Virus record (IMG/VR): IMGVR_UViG_3300014050_000046
Location: 1-45,716 of that record
Length of the DNA: 45,716 nt
From: a virus
Direction: 5' to 3' (one strand)
Shown: positions 15,684 to 24,085 of the stretch, one piece after another
How positions within the stretch are numbered: the first letter of the stretch is position 1
Layout: each line of letters opens with the position of its first letter
Position numbers and translations under genes: made by a program
Notes under the pieces: generated by a model
Databases searched by the model: none
What the model saw: only the letters and a program-made list of their open reading frames with translations
Told to the model about the DNA's origin: nothing

Positions 15684-18635
15684 TCAAGTCACCGTGATGT
15701 CATACTGCGACGCTGCGGCAAGGCCTGCCCGCAGGATCCTTGCAAAAGACCCGTCGGTCTTGACGACAATCATCTCGGAAAGCTGGTAGGCTGCCGCGCT
15801 GCCGGCACGGAAACGGGCCATAGGAGATGCCTGGGAAGGCTTAAAGCTCATCGCCACCTTTGGCTTGCCTGCTGCCGTATAGACAAGAAGGACGCGACGC
15901 CAGAGGTTTTGAGCCACGCCAGAGGACGTTGCAACCGCTGCCTTGTTGAGAGTCACCGGAAGAGGTGCCCGTGCGGCAACAGAGCCTTGCGCCATGGTTG
16001 CAACAGGAGCGTCCTGGCTTGGCGTTTCAACGGTGAAAGTGAGCGTCCCAGAAGCGCCAGAGTTGTTTCCAGCCAGGTCCTGGGCAGCGCCCGCAGGAAG
16101 GGAAATAGACATCTGGCCGTCTTGAGACGGCGTCAGCCGGATTGAATACTGGCCGCCACCAAGGTCCGTAAAACTTGAGACAGCTCCGCCTGAAACAGAG
16201 AAATCCCCAGCCAAAACCCCCGTGACGGCCTCAGAAAAAGAAGCGGTGATGACAAGGGCAATCTGCGCGATGACGCTTCCAGACAGTACTGCTGCGCCAG
16301 TTTCGGCATTAACGGCAGAGATGGTGACCGTTGGAGCGACCGAGTCAAATGTGAAGGAAAATGTGCTTGATGCGGCGTTGTTGTTTCCAGCGCTGTCTTG
16401 GCAAACCCCGGACCCAATAAGGACTGAAACCAGTCCCTCAGAGGATGGCGCGACCGAAAAAAGATAAGAACCACCAGACCCTGAAAAGCTCGAAACGGAC
16501 CCGTTTGTGACAGTGATGTCCTCAGAGGTAAACCCTGTGACCGCCTCGGAAAAAGTGGCTGCCATGGAAACAGGCCCTGTTGAGACGCTTCCCCCGTTCA
16601 GAACCGTCAAAGACGATAGGACAACACTGGGAGCAAGAGAATCCATGGTGAAACTATAAGAGCCGCTTGCCGTATTGGTGTTTCCGGCGCTGTCCTGACA
16701 AACCCCTGCCGGGATCAATACCGTCACCTCACCGTCATTTGCCGGAAGCAAGTCAAATGTATAGGTGGTGCCTGACCCTGAAAAGTTAGAAAGGGAGCAG
16801 TTTCCAAGGGACAAGTCTTGAGAGGTAAACCCAGTGACCGGCTCGGAGAAGGTGGCCGTCATGGAAACAGGGCCGGCCGAAACAAACCCGCCGCTTGAAA
16901 CCAGAGAGGAAATGGTTACTGACGGCTGGATCGTGTCGTAAGTGAACTGAAACGGGGCACTTGCCTGGTTCATGTTTCCGGCCGCGTCCTGGCAGACTCC
17001 AGAGCCGATGGAAACAGAAACCGCACCTTGGCCTGAAGGCGTGACGGAAAAGCTGTAGGTTGTCCCGGATCCTGAAAACCCGCTGATGGTTGCATTAAAC
17101 GCCGTTACATCTCCTGCCACGAAGCCAGTCACCGCCTCAGAAAATGTGGCTGTGACAAGGACAGGAGAGGAGTTGACTGCTGAGCCGCTGGAGGTGGTTG
17201 AACTAAGAGAAACCGTCGGTTGGACGCTGTCATAGGTAAAGCTGTAGGACGAGCTTGCCGTGTTGCTATTTCCAAAGAGGTCTTGGCACACGCCGGAACC
17301 AATAGAGACGGAAATACTGCCTTGTCCCGATGGCGTCACGCTAAACGTGTAGGAGCTTCCAGACCCTGTGAAGTTGGAGGCGCTTCCCCCAGTCACCGTG
17401 ATGTCGCCAACGGTGAATCCAGTCACCGTCTCAGAAAAAGTGGCTGTCATGGAAACTGGGCTTTGGCTTGTTGAGCCTGCGTTTGCGACGGAAGACGAAA
17501 GCGTCACGGTTGGAGCCGTCGTGTCCGCCTGAAGCTCAACCACCGCTCCAGTGGCCTTGCTGATCGCGTGCTGGTGATTTACGGCGCCGCCATTGTAGGT
17601 TCCGCTGTCAGCCGTAAGCCCTACAAACAGATTGAGACCGTTGCTGTAAAAAACCTGCTGCGAAGTACCACCGGAAATTCCTGCAACAGTTCCTGTAAAC
17701 GCAGAATCCAATACCAGCGAAGTCAGATTGTTAGAGCCTTTTAAGAAATTAACTGGCGCAGAAACGTCGGTCCTTGAGCGTGCAAGGTAGAGTTGATTGT
17801 CAATTTCAAGGATTGAGGACCAATAGCTTGATGAGTTCGCCGGGTCGACAAGGCCCGCTGGCATGGAAAACGATATGATGCTTCCGCTTTTGCTCAATTT
17901 GACAAAAGAGTTGCTAATCGAGGTTCCAGCATACGTTTGGAGGTATGAACCGCCGACGTAGAGATTGTTGTCGCTTAAAATGGAAATGACCCGAACCGTT
18001 CCGTTAACAAACCTCGTTGCAACTGACCAGTCGGATGCAAATGTTCCGTCTGTTTTTTTCACTTTACAAATTTGACGAGACGCCGAGCCGTTGACAGTTG
18101 TGAAAACGCCGCCAAAATAAACGTGGTTATCATCAATCGCAATAGTGTAGACGTATCCGTTGACGTTTGGCGCAAAAGATGAGTCAACAGTTCCTTGGCC
18201 TGAATTTCCAGTCACGTCAATTTTTACAAGCCTGTTTCTCGTAAGCCCCCCAACAGAAGTAAAATCACCGCCTACATACAAGGTGTCGCCATCAAGCACT
18301 AATCCGTCTGAGGTGGTGCCGCCTGTAAACGTAAGAAACGTCTGTTGGGTTCCAGAAGTTGTAGACCATTTTGTGCAATGAGCATTAGTAGCCACAAAAA
18401 TGGCATTAGTTCCTTTATGAAACACAAGGTTTCGCGGAACCCACCCCAATTGCGGCTTCCAAGTGGTGTCCACAGCCCCTGTTGCAGCGGAGTAGCGAGC
18501 GAGGTACTTAAACCCGCTAATGCCCCCAACAGTGGTAAAAGAACCGCCGACGTAGATCATGTTACCGTCGGAAGTAAAACACGTTACACCTCTAAAACCT
18601 GTTCCCGGTCCGCCAGTAGCTGGTGCATAAGCCAT
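15684..18635 (-). CDS. Large virion appendage: propeller-like repeats plus five Ig-like domains
   Basis: A 983-residue protein starting ATG at 18633-18635 with AGGAGA upstream. Residues ~1-370 carry delta-60-like repeats (Y-V-G-G-S-F-T-T-V-G-G, Y-V-G-G-D-F-T-S-V-G-G, Y-F-G-G-V-F-T-T-V-N-G), suggesting a beta-propeller. Residues ~372-850 hold five tandem Ig-like modules of ~90 residues, each with P-T-V-T-L/I-S-S, a T-A-T-F-S-E-x-V-T-G-F strand, S-G-S-G-x-x-Y and V-C-Q-D-x-x-G-N. The end (~850-983) is a separate domain. There is no signal peptide, so it is probably a virion component. Its place after the capsid-associated genes and before the connectors suggests a head fibre, neck whisker or displaced tail appendage. 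Such domains usually bind carbohydrates or other surface polymers. Confidence 0.75.
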   Translation of the reverse strand: MAYAPATGGPGTGFRGVTCFTSDGNMIYVGGSFTTVGGISGFKYLARYSAATGAVDTTWKPQLGWVPRNLVFHKGTNAIFVATNAHCTKWSTTSGTQQTFLTFTGGTTSDGLVLDGDTLYVGGDFTSVGGLTRNRLVKIDVTGNSGQGTVDSSFAPNVNGYVYTIAIDDNHVYFGGVFTTVNGSASRQICKVKKTDGTFASDWSVATRFVNGTVRVISILSDNNLYVGGSYLQTYAGTSISNSFVKLSKSGSIISFSMPAGLVDPANSSSYWSSILEIDNQLYLARSRTDVSAPVNFLKGSNNLTSLVLDSAFTGTVAGISGGTSQQVFYSNGLNLFVGLTADSGTYNGGAVNHQHAISKATGAVVELQADTTAPTVTLSSSVANAGSTSQSPVSMTATFSETVTGFTVGDITVTGGSASNFTGSGSSYTFSVTPSGQGSISVSIGSGVCQDLFGNSNTASSSYSFTYDSVQPTVSLSSTTSSGSAVNSSPVLVTATFSEAVTGFVAGDVTAFNATISGFSGSGTTYSFSVTPSGQGAVSVSIGSGVCQDAAGNMNQASAPFQFTYDTIQPSVTISSLVSSGGFVSAGPVSMTATFSEPVTGFTSQDLSLGNCSLSNFSGSGTTYTFDLLPANDGEVTVLIPAGVCQDSAGNTNTASGSYSFTMDSLAPSVVLSSLTVLNGGSVSTGPVSMAATFSEAVTGFTSEDITVTNGSVSSFSGSGGSYLFSVAPSSEGLVSVLIGSGVCQDSAGNNNAASSTFSFTFDSVAPTVTISAVNAETGAAVLSGSVIAQIALVITASFSEAVTGVLAGDFSVSGGAVSSFTDLGGGQYSIRLTPSQDGQMSISLPAGAAQDLAGNNSGASGTLTFTVETPSQDAPVATMAQGSVAARAPLPVTLNKAAVATSSGVAQNLWRRVLLVYTAAGKPKVAMSFKPSQASPMARFRAGSAAAYQLSEMIVVKTDGSFARILRAGLAAASQYDITVT

Positions 18636-18660
18636 TTTGTTTGTCTCCTGATGAATGAAA

Positions 18661-18685
18661 GGGGCCAGCCTTTTTGGGCCAGCCC
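18661..18685 (-). terminator. Weak terminator-like hairpin between appendage genes
   Basis: On the minus strand GGGGCTGGCC and GGCTGGCCCC can pair over ten positions (two as G-U in RNA) around CAAAAA, followed by TTTCATTC. It lies between the 836-residue gene (stop at 18708) and the 983-residue gene. The U-tract is poor, so termination would be partial at best. Confidence 0.4.
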
Positions 18686-18707
18686 CCGAGGGGAAAAAGA
18701 CACTAAC

Positions 18708-21218
18708 TTACTTTGCGAACGTGACGTTAACCTTGTCTCCAGCAAACAGCTCAGAGCTTCCACCGGCAGCCAGCTCGCCAATCCAGGTCAGGCGCGTCTT
18801 GCCAGCAACCACAGACACGGTGTAGTCGACCCCTTCGGTAGCGCCAAGGCGGTCAATAAAGACCGTCGTCGAGTAGGGCTTTGCCTCAAGCGAAAGATCG
18901 ACGTAACCGGCGGTGATGTCTCCTCCGGTCAAGGTGATGCTTTCCTTGTGGTAGGCCACTCCTTCCAGCGAGTCGATGCGAAGGTCAAGGGCTGCTGCCA
19001 ACTTGTCGGTGTAGCTGTTGGCCTCTGCCTTGTAGTAAAGCATCGAGCCAGCGGTCGTGGCATCACCTTCGATGATGTCAAGGCGACCTTCCACTGCCGT
19101 GATCTCTGCATCCCGCACGGCCTGCTCGGCTGCAATCAGGGCGTCGACATACTTTTTCGTCACCGGATCCTGTTCAAGGACAGAAACCCGGGCGTCCAAA
19201 GCATTGTCGGCCTTGGTGCGCGCCGCTGCCTCACCAGCAATTTGGCCGTCAACGTATGCCTTGGTCGTTGGATCCGCCTCAAGGACAAGGAGGCGGGCGT
19301 CAAGGGCATTGTCGGCTTTTTGACGAACAGCAGCTTCGGCGGAAAGATCGGAAGCCAAACCGTTGACAGCGGAAATCCGTGCAGATTCCTCGGCGGAAAC
19401 AGCGGCTTGACGATCCTTGACCTCTTGAGCCAGAGCAGCGTCATTAGACAGGACGTAGGACGCAAATGCGTTGTCATTCGCAGTATCAACAGAATTGATC
19501 AATTGAACGATTTCCGCAAACGAATCCTTGTCTGCGTCCGACGCAAGAAGGATCGCGTCGATGCGGCCCTTCTCAGTATCAATTGCAGATTGCAGTCCCA
19601 TGTCAGCGGCTTCGCGGGATTTCGCTTCGGCGGCCAGATCAGAAGCAAGGGCATCGTCTGCCTTTTGACGAGCGGCCTGTTCATCAGAAATAGCGCCCTG
19701 ACGGTCTACAATTTCCTGATCGACCTTGCCCTCAATCCTTGCTTCTTCGCCAGCTGCGCGCGAAACCTCGTCATTTACCAGACCTTCGATTCTGGCTTCT
19801 TCGCCCGCTGCGCGCGCAGCTTCCGCCGTAACAAGTCCATCGATGCGGGATTCTTCGGCTTGAGCGCGGAGAGTTTCATTTCCAATGGCTTGGCTTAGCG
19901 CATCGTCCTGACTTGCACGAGTTTGCGTTTCAACAGCCAAAGCATCCGAGACAGCGTTAATGTTGGCCTGGTACGGCTTAGTCAACATCCTGTAGGTAGC
20001 TGTCGCGGAAGCGAAGAACGTCCCTTCGCCTGGATAAAGTACGATAGACGTCGCTGTTCCGCCGTCAACTTCGATCGGACAAACTGGCGATGAAATGGTC
20101 AAATTGTAGTTTGATTTGTTTTTGATCCAAAAACCGCGACCGGCAGTGGTAGGGAACGTGCGTCCAAGAGTCCAGGTCGCGTTCGCATTACCACGGTAAT
20201 CGTAAACAAACTTCGTCGACGATGCCGCACTCAAATCAAGGAATGTCGTGTTTCCGGTGTTGTACGCCAAAAACAATTTACGAGTCACAATATCGGTATA
20301 ATCAGCGGCGGAAACGATACCGGCGGCGTCCGCTCCGTATCCCAGTTCAACACTGGTTGCTTGGTTCGCGCTGATAGTGTTACCGACGATTTTCAAAGGC
20401 AGGGTTGCGGTCAAGTTGTTTTGCTTGGTCGCTTGCAAACTTGCAATCGAGCTGCTGAGAGAGGTGTCTTGCGCGGCGCGGGTTTTTGCCTCTTGCGAAA
20501 TTTGATTGCTCAAATTTTGATCGGCGGCAGCGCGAGCCGTGACTTCATTTGACAGGTTATCGACAACAGCCTGCACTGCTGAATCGTTAGACAGAACATA
20601 GGCTGCAAATGCGTTGTCGTTTTCCGTGTCGACCGAGTTGATCAACTGGACGATTTCAGCGAATGAATCCTTGTCTGCGTCCGATGCCTCAAGGATTGCG
20701 TCAATACGCGCCTTTTCAACGTCGATATTGCCTTGCAGCGCGGTATCAGCGGCGTCAACATAAGACTTGGTGACCGGGTCAGCTTCCAATGTCAGCAAAC
20801 GACCGTCGAGGCCCAGGTCAGCGGCTTCACGGGCTTTGACCTCATCACCTACAAGCCCTTCAATGCGAGCTTCTTCGCCTTGCGCGCGAGCTGCTTCGGT
20901 TGAAACTGCTGCCTCGCGGTCAGCGATTTCTTGGTTGATTTTGCCTTCAATGCGAGCTTCTTCGCCTTGGGCTCTTGCCAGCTCTGTCTCAGCCAAGCCG
21001 TCAACATAGCCCTTTGACGCCACGTCAGCCGAGACAGCGGGGCTTGCCGTCAGTTGCGGCAGCTTAAGCAGCTTAAGGATGCCGTCCGTGTCGAGCTTCA
21101 TCAGCTCCTGGTCAGCGCCCTGGGCGTCCTTGGCCTTGATCGCCTGGTTGTTGAGCAGAAGCAGCTTGTCGCCGTCGACCGCACCGTTGAGTATAAACTT
21201 CTTTTTAATCTGAGCCAT
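18708..21218 (-). CDS. Long coiled-coil virion fibre with internal repeats
   Basis: An 836-residue protein starting ATG at 21216-21218 with GGAGGG upstream. After an N-terminal domain (K-F-I-L-N-G-A-V-D-G-D-K-L, V-A-S-K-G-Y-V-D-G) most of it is alpha-helical coiled coil built from a repeated A-R-A-Q/A-G-E-E-A-R-I-E-G-x-V unit. Two long segments (DNA 20590-20709 and 19447-19566) are near copies encoding K-D-S-F-A-E-I-V-Q-L-I-N-S-V-D-T. A beta-rich block (~residues 280-420) interrupts the helix, and the C-terminal ~70 residues are a beta domain. This is a fibre shaft with terminal adhesin-like domains, and the order suggests a head or neck fibre. The long open frame antisense to it is a composition effect. 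Confidence 0.78.
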   Translation of the reverse strand: MAQIKKKFILNGAVDGDKLLLLNNQAIKAKDAQGADQELMKLDTDGILKLLKLPQLTASPAVSADVASKGYVDGLAETELARAQGEEARIEGKINQEIADREAAVSTEAARAQGEEARIEGLVGDEVKAREAADLGLDGRLLTLEADPVTKSYVDAADTALQGNIDVEKARIDAILEASDADKDSFAEIVQLINSVDTENDNAFAAYVLSNDSAVQAVVDNLSNEVTARAAADQNLSNQISQEAKTRAAQDTSLSSSIASLQATKQNNLTATLPLKIVGNTISANQATSVELGYGADAAGIVSAADYTDIVTRKLFLAYNTGNTTFLDLSAASSTKFVYDYRGNANATWTLGRTFPTTAGRGFWIKNKSNYNLTISSPVCPIEVDGGTATSIVLYPGEGTFFASATATYRMLTKPYQANINAVSDALAVETQTRASQDDALSQAIGNETLRAQAEESRIDGLVTAEAARAAGEEARIEGLVNDEVSRAAGEEARIEGKVDQEIVDRQGAISDEQAARQKADDALASDLAAEAKSREAADMGLQSAIDTEKGRIDAILLASDADKDSFAEIVQLINSVDTANDNAFASYVLSNDAALAQEVKDRQAAVSAEESARISAVNGLASDLSAEAAVRQKADNALDARLLVLEADPTTKAYVDGQIAGEAAARTKADNALDARVSVLEQDPVTKKYVDALIAAEQAVRDAEITAVEGRLDIIEGDATTAGSMLYYKAEANSYTDKLAAALDLRIDSLEGVAYHKESITLTGGDITAGYVDLSLEAKPYSTTVFIDRLGATEGVDYTVSVVAGKTRLTWIGELAAGGSSELFAGDKVNVTFAK

Positions 21219-21285
21219 TTTGTGCCCTCCCTGGCGTGTGGCTGAGAACTTTTACTTGACCGGCCCGGCATCCTGCCAGACTGCC

Positions 21286-21885
21286 CTAGTAGCTTTGATA
21301 GATGATTCTGGCGATGTCTCCGGGCTCCAAAAGAGTCTCAAGGGAAAAACCGCGAAATACAATTTTTCGGCCTTCCACGGAAAAATCAAGACCTGGATAC
21401 TGCGGCGCTCCCCCGACAACGTCCATCATAAGCAGAGAGGGGAAGATTGGCTGCGAAGTAAGCTCAAACTCGCCTGAGAGAATCTCGCCTGCCGTGAACT
21501 CGTGGAACTCGATCTCAACATAATCAGACGGGTACATCACCCGAAGGACATCCCCCTCTTCAAGAAGGCCGTCCATGCCGAGGCCGTCCCATGAAAGCTC
21601 CTTGCCGGCTACTTGAAAATCGCTCCCCGGAAACTGCGTTGTGCCGCCCACGACGTCCAGCGAAATCGCCCCAGACGACGGGATCTTAGCCAGGGATACC
21701 TTCTTCTCGGCAATGTTGATTGAGTTCAGGGCGATGTAATCAAAATTAAGGGGGCTTGTCCCGCCGGAGGCCAGCTCCAGGATTGCGTCTTGAATGTTGG
21801 TAGAGACAAGGCCAGCGGCTGGTCCATCAAACGGGGTCGACTCGGCAGTCTGCGTCCTCGTAAAGATGGGGAAAGAGGTTGTCAT
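21286..21885 (-). CDS. Virion protein with duplicated ~60-residue beta domain
   Basis: A 199-residue protein starting ATG at 21883-21885, overlapping the upstream stop as ATGA. The N-terminus contains L-V-S-T-N-I-Q-D-A-I-L-E-L, a motif often found at the base of phage fibre or appendage proteins. Two tandem copies of one domain follow: D-V-V-G-G-T-T-Q-F-P-G-S-D-F-Q-V with L-L-E-E-G-D-V-L-R-V-M-Y, then D-V-V-G-G-A-P-Q-Y-P-G-L-D-F-S-V with L-L-E-P-G-D-I-A-R-I-I-Y. It is followed by the coiled-coil fibre gene, so it may be the fibre adaptor. The family is not recognised. Confidence 0.7.
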   Translation of the reverse strand: MTTSFPIFTRTQTAESTPFDGPAAGLVSTNIQDAILELASGGTSPLNFDYIALNSINIAEKKVSLAKIPSSGAISLDVVGGTTQFPGSDFQVAGKELSWDGLGMDGLLEEGDVLRVMYPSDYVEIEFHEFTAGEILSGEFELTSQPIFPSLLMMDVVGGAPQYPGLDFSVEGRKIVFRGFSLETLLEPGDIARIIYQSY

Positions 21886-22532
21886 GAGCTTGTGTTGAGA
21901 ACCACTTCGTAGGAGGTTTGATCGGCCAGTGACTTGACGATGATCTGTCTGAGATCACCGCGCGGGGCAAGGCTGAACGCCTCACCGGGGGCAAGTTTAA
22001 TAAATTTCTCGCCGCCGTCTAATGAGAAAAGAAGCCGCTTGGATGTCGGCTGGTCAATGCTGCATCTCACTGATAGTCCTTGCACCTTCTGGCCTGCCGT
22101 TGGCGGCAAAAAAACTTGTGCTGTTCCGACCGCGTCACAAAAGGTGAGCGTTTTTCCAAAACCAAAATCAGCGTCGGCCGTCGCGTCCACCATGGAAATG
22201 AAAACGCCAAACGTGGCAGATCCCCCGATCACCTCGCAAACGACTGTTGGCTGGTTGTGAAACCGGGTGATGAGCGTCTTGTTTGAGGTGAGAGAAGAGG
22301 TGATGACCTCGTGTCCTCCAAGCTCCATGGCCTCATGGAAGGCCTCTCCAAGCGACTGGTCAAGGTATCTGACGCGAAGCCTTGCCCCGGCGGTGATGGA
22401 CTGGACAAAAACCGTTGAGAGGATCGCCTGGCCTTCGGCCCACAGGTGCTCGCGGTAGGTGCCAGCCTGCCTTTCAGAAAGCTCAAGGGCGGCTACGGCC
22501 TGGTAGGGTCTTAGTTTAATTAGCTCTGGCAC
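21882..22532 (-). CDS. Post-capsid structural protein, unknown family
   Basis: A soluble protein of 216 residues from the GTG at 22530-22532, which has GGGGTG six bases upstream; a TTG at 22560-22562 in the same frame lacks a binding site. It contains E-L-S-E-R-Q-A-G-T-Y-R-E-H and beta-rich stretches (A-R-L-R-V-R-Y-L-D-Q, G-V-F-I-S-M-V-D-A-T, L-F-S-L-D-G-G-E-K-F-I). It directly follows the capsid gene and its terminator and overlaps the next gene by ATGA. A decoration or head-fibre base protein is plausible. I do not recognise it. Confidence 0.65.
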   Translation of the reverse strand: MPELIKLRPYQAVAALELSERQAGTYREHLWAEGQAILSTVFVQSITAGARLRVRYLDQSLGEAFHEAMELGGHEVITSSLTSNKTLITRFHNQPTVVCEVIGGSATFGVFISMVDATADADFGFGKTLTFCDAVGTAQVFLPPTAGQKVQGLSVRCSIDQPTSKRLLFSLDGGEKFIKLAPGEAFSLAPRGDLRQIIVKSLADQTSYEVVLNTSS

Positions 22533-22575
22533 GGAAAACACCCCAGGGCGACGGTAAAACAAAAGTCATTGTGAC

Positions 22576-22608
22576 AAAAAAGAAGGGGGGCGTTAAGCCC
22601 CCACTTCT
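22576..22608 (-). terminator. Intrinsic terminator after capsid gene
   Basis: On the minus strand GGGGGC (22602-22597) pairs with GCCCCC (22591-22586) around a short loop, with flanking GAAG/CTTC pairing, followed by TTCTTTTTT. It lies between the capsid stop (22637) and the next gene and should leave capsid mRNA in excess over downstream genes. Confidence 0.85.
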
Positions 22609-22636
22609 CCCCCACACTGTCCCCCGACCGTGTTTG

Positions 22637-24022
22637 TTAGATTGCGACGTTGTAGCCGTAGACGCAAGACATCTCAGTTGCCGACTGGGCGTGACCCTTG
22701 AAGGCCTTGCGCTGGTATGAGGCCAGCATCCACTGGTCTTGGTTTGGCAGGGCCATCTGAAGGCGGACTTCCAGCGGGCGACGCACGCCAACAAAAAAGC
22801 GGCGGTGGTTTACAAGAAGGACGCTTGCCTTGCTTGTCGTCACGCCGTCGTAGACGCCAGAGGCGTTCATGTCTTCCCGCATGAACTGGCTTGTATAGAC
22901 CGGGATCCCAAGGATGGCAGAGGGCTGTCCATTGAGGATCGCTGCCGCCAAGGGACCTGCCTTTTCCACCGTCAAGATGGCAGTGAGGCCCATAAGCGCT
23001 GCGTCGACACCGGGACCGACGATCCACATGAGTTCTTTCTTGTTCACGCCAAACTTCTTCATCTTGCCAATCATCGAGATGAGAAGAGCTTCCGTCACCG
23101 GGCCGTTGAAGTTGACAGAAGCTCCGGTGTTCGCCAGGGCGAGAGCACGGAGGCCCTTCCACAGCTTTTCTGCCACGTCGGAGCCAGCAGCCTGAATGTC
23201 AGAGTCCGGATGCGAGCCGTCATTGTCACCGTTGATGATGGCAGCTTCCACGCTTCTTTTGTGGGCTGCCACCAGCTCTGATTTGGTGATGGCGATGACA
23301 TCCGGTGCCGAGTCTTCGGTCAGCTCTTCCGGCAGGAGGAAGTGTTCTGCAATTTTGACGGCTTCCAGCTCGACCTTGTCACTGTTGAAGTTGGCGGCCG
23401 AAATGGTTGCCCCTTCCGCAGCCTTGCGGGCCTTGGTGACTCCCGTCACAACCGGCAGCGTGTACTTGGCTGTCGGCATATTGATGGCCTTGAACTTGTC
23501 CTCAAGGGTCATGTCCAGTTCATACTCGGGGACATAGACCTGGCTTACGACCTGCGGCAGCCACGAGCCAAAATCAGTCGTGTTAAAGGCTTTCAGCAGC
23601 GGGGCGACCACGTTTTTTCCGTAGTAGGTCGACTCGATGCCTTGAACGGCTGCCAGATTCTCAGGGCGGTCGCCGTAGCTTCCTTTGTCAGCCGGCTGGC
23701 CGTGAAACATCTGGGCAATCTTTCTTCCCGTGTCACAGGCCTCTTTAAGCTGGCGGACAGCGTGCTTAAGCTCTTGAGGCACTGCCGCGTAGCGCTCATC
23801 GGCCGTGTTGACAGAGAGCAGGTCTTTTGCGCTTGAAACGCCAAAGGCGGTCAGGGCACGGTTTTCAATGGAGGAGCTGCGGGAACCAGCGGGGGCCATG
23901 CCGGTCAGGGCCTTCACAGTCTTTTCTTCCATTTCCTTGACCTTAGCTTCTGCCGCGTCGACCTTGGCCTTGGTTTCCTTGGCCTCTTCGAGCATTTTTT
24001 CAACGGTTTCCTTCGTCACCAT
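22637..24022 (-). CDS. Major capsid protein (HK97 fold)
   Basis: A 461-residue protein starting ATG at 24020-24022 with GGAGGG upstream. Residues ~1-40 are a charged coiled coil (E-E-A-K-E-T-K-A-K-V), probably the scaffold-like delta domain removed by the prohead protease. The mature part has HK97-fold capsid features: S-T-Y-Y-G-K-N-V-V-A-P-L-L, M-P-T-A-K-Y-T-L-P-V-V, K-V-E-L-E-A-V-K-I-A, the long spine helix with V-E-A-A-I-I-N-G-D, and a C-terminal F-F-V-G-V-R-R-P-L-E-V. It follows the protease gene and is followed by a terminator. Identification is firm from context and sequence character. Confidence 0.92.
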   Translation of the reverse strand: MVTKETVEKMLEEAKETKAKVDAAEAKVKEMEEKTVKALTGMAPAGSRSSSIENRALTAFGVSSAKDLLSVNTADERYAAVPQELKHAVRQLKEACDTGRKIAQMFHGQPADKGSYGDRPENLAAVQGIESTYYGKNVVAPLLKAFNTTDFGSWLPQVVSQVYVPEYELDMTLEDKFKAINMPTAKYTLPVVTGVTKARKAAEGATISAANFNSDKVELEAVKIAEHFLLPEELTEDSAPDVIAITKSELVAAHKRSVEAAIINGDNDGSHPDSDIQAAGSDVAEKLWKGLRALALANTGASVNFNGPVTEALLISMIGKMKKFGVNKKELMWIVGPGVDAALMGLTAILTVEKAGPLAAAILNGQPSAILGIPVYTSQFMREDMNASGVYDGVTTSKASVLLVNHRRFFVGVRRPLEVRLQMALPNQDQWMLASYQRKAFKGHAQSATEMSCVYGYNVAI

Positions 24023-24085
24023 TTTTTGTTCCCTCCTTGGAACTAATTAGACTTGCGGCGTCCTGCCCCAAGTTGGTTCGTTATC

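Noticed and set aside
18345-19898. 517-codon open frame on the plus strand
   Set aside because: It is antisense to the repetitive coiled-coil fibre gene and the end of the appendage gene, crosses their junction, and owes its openness to codon bias of the Ala/Glu-rich repeats. No ribosome site is seen.
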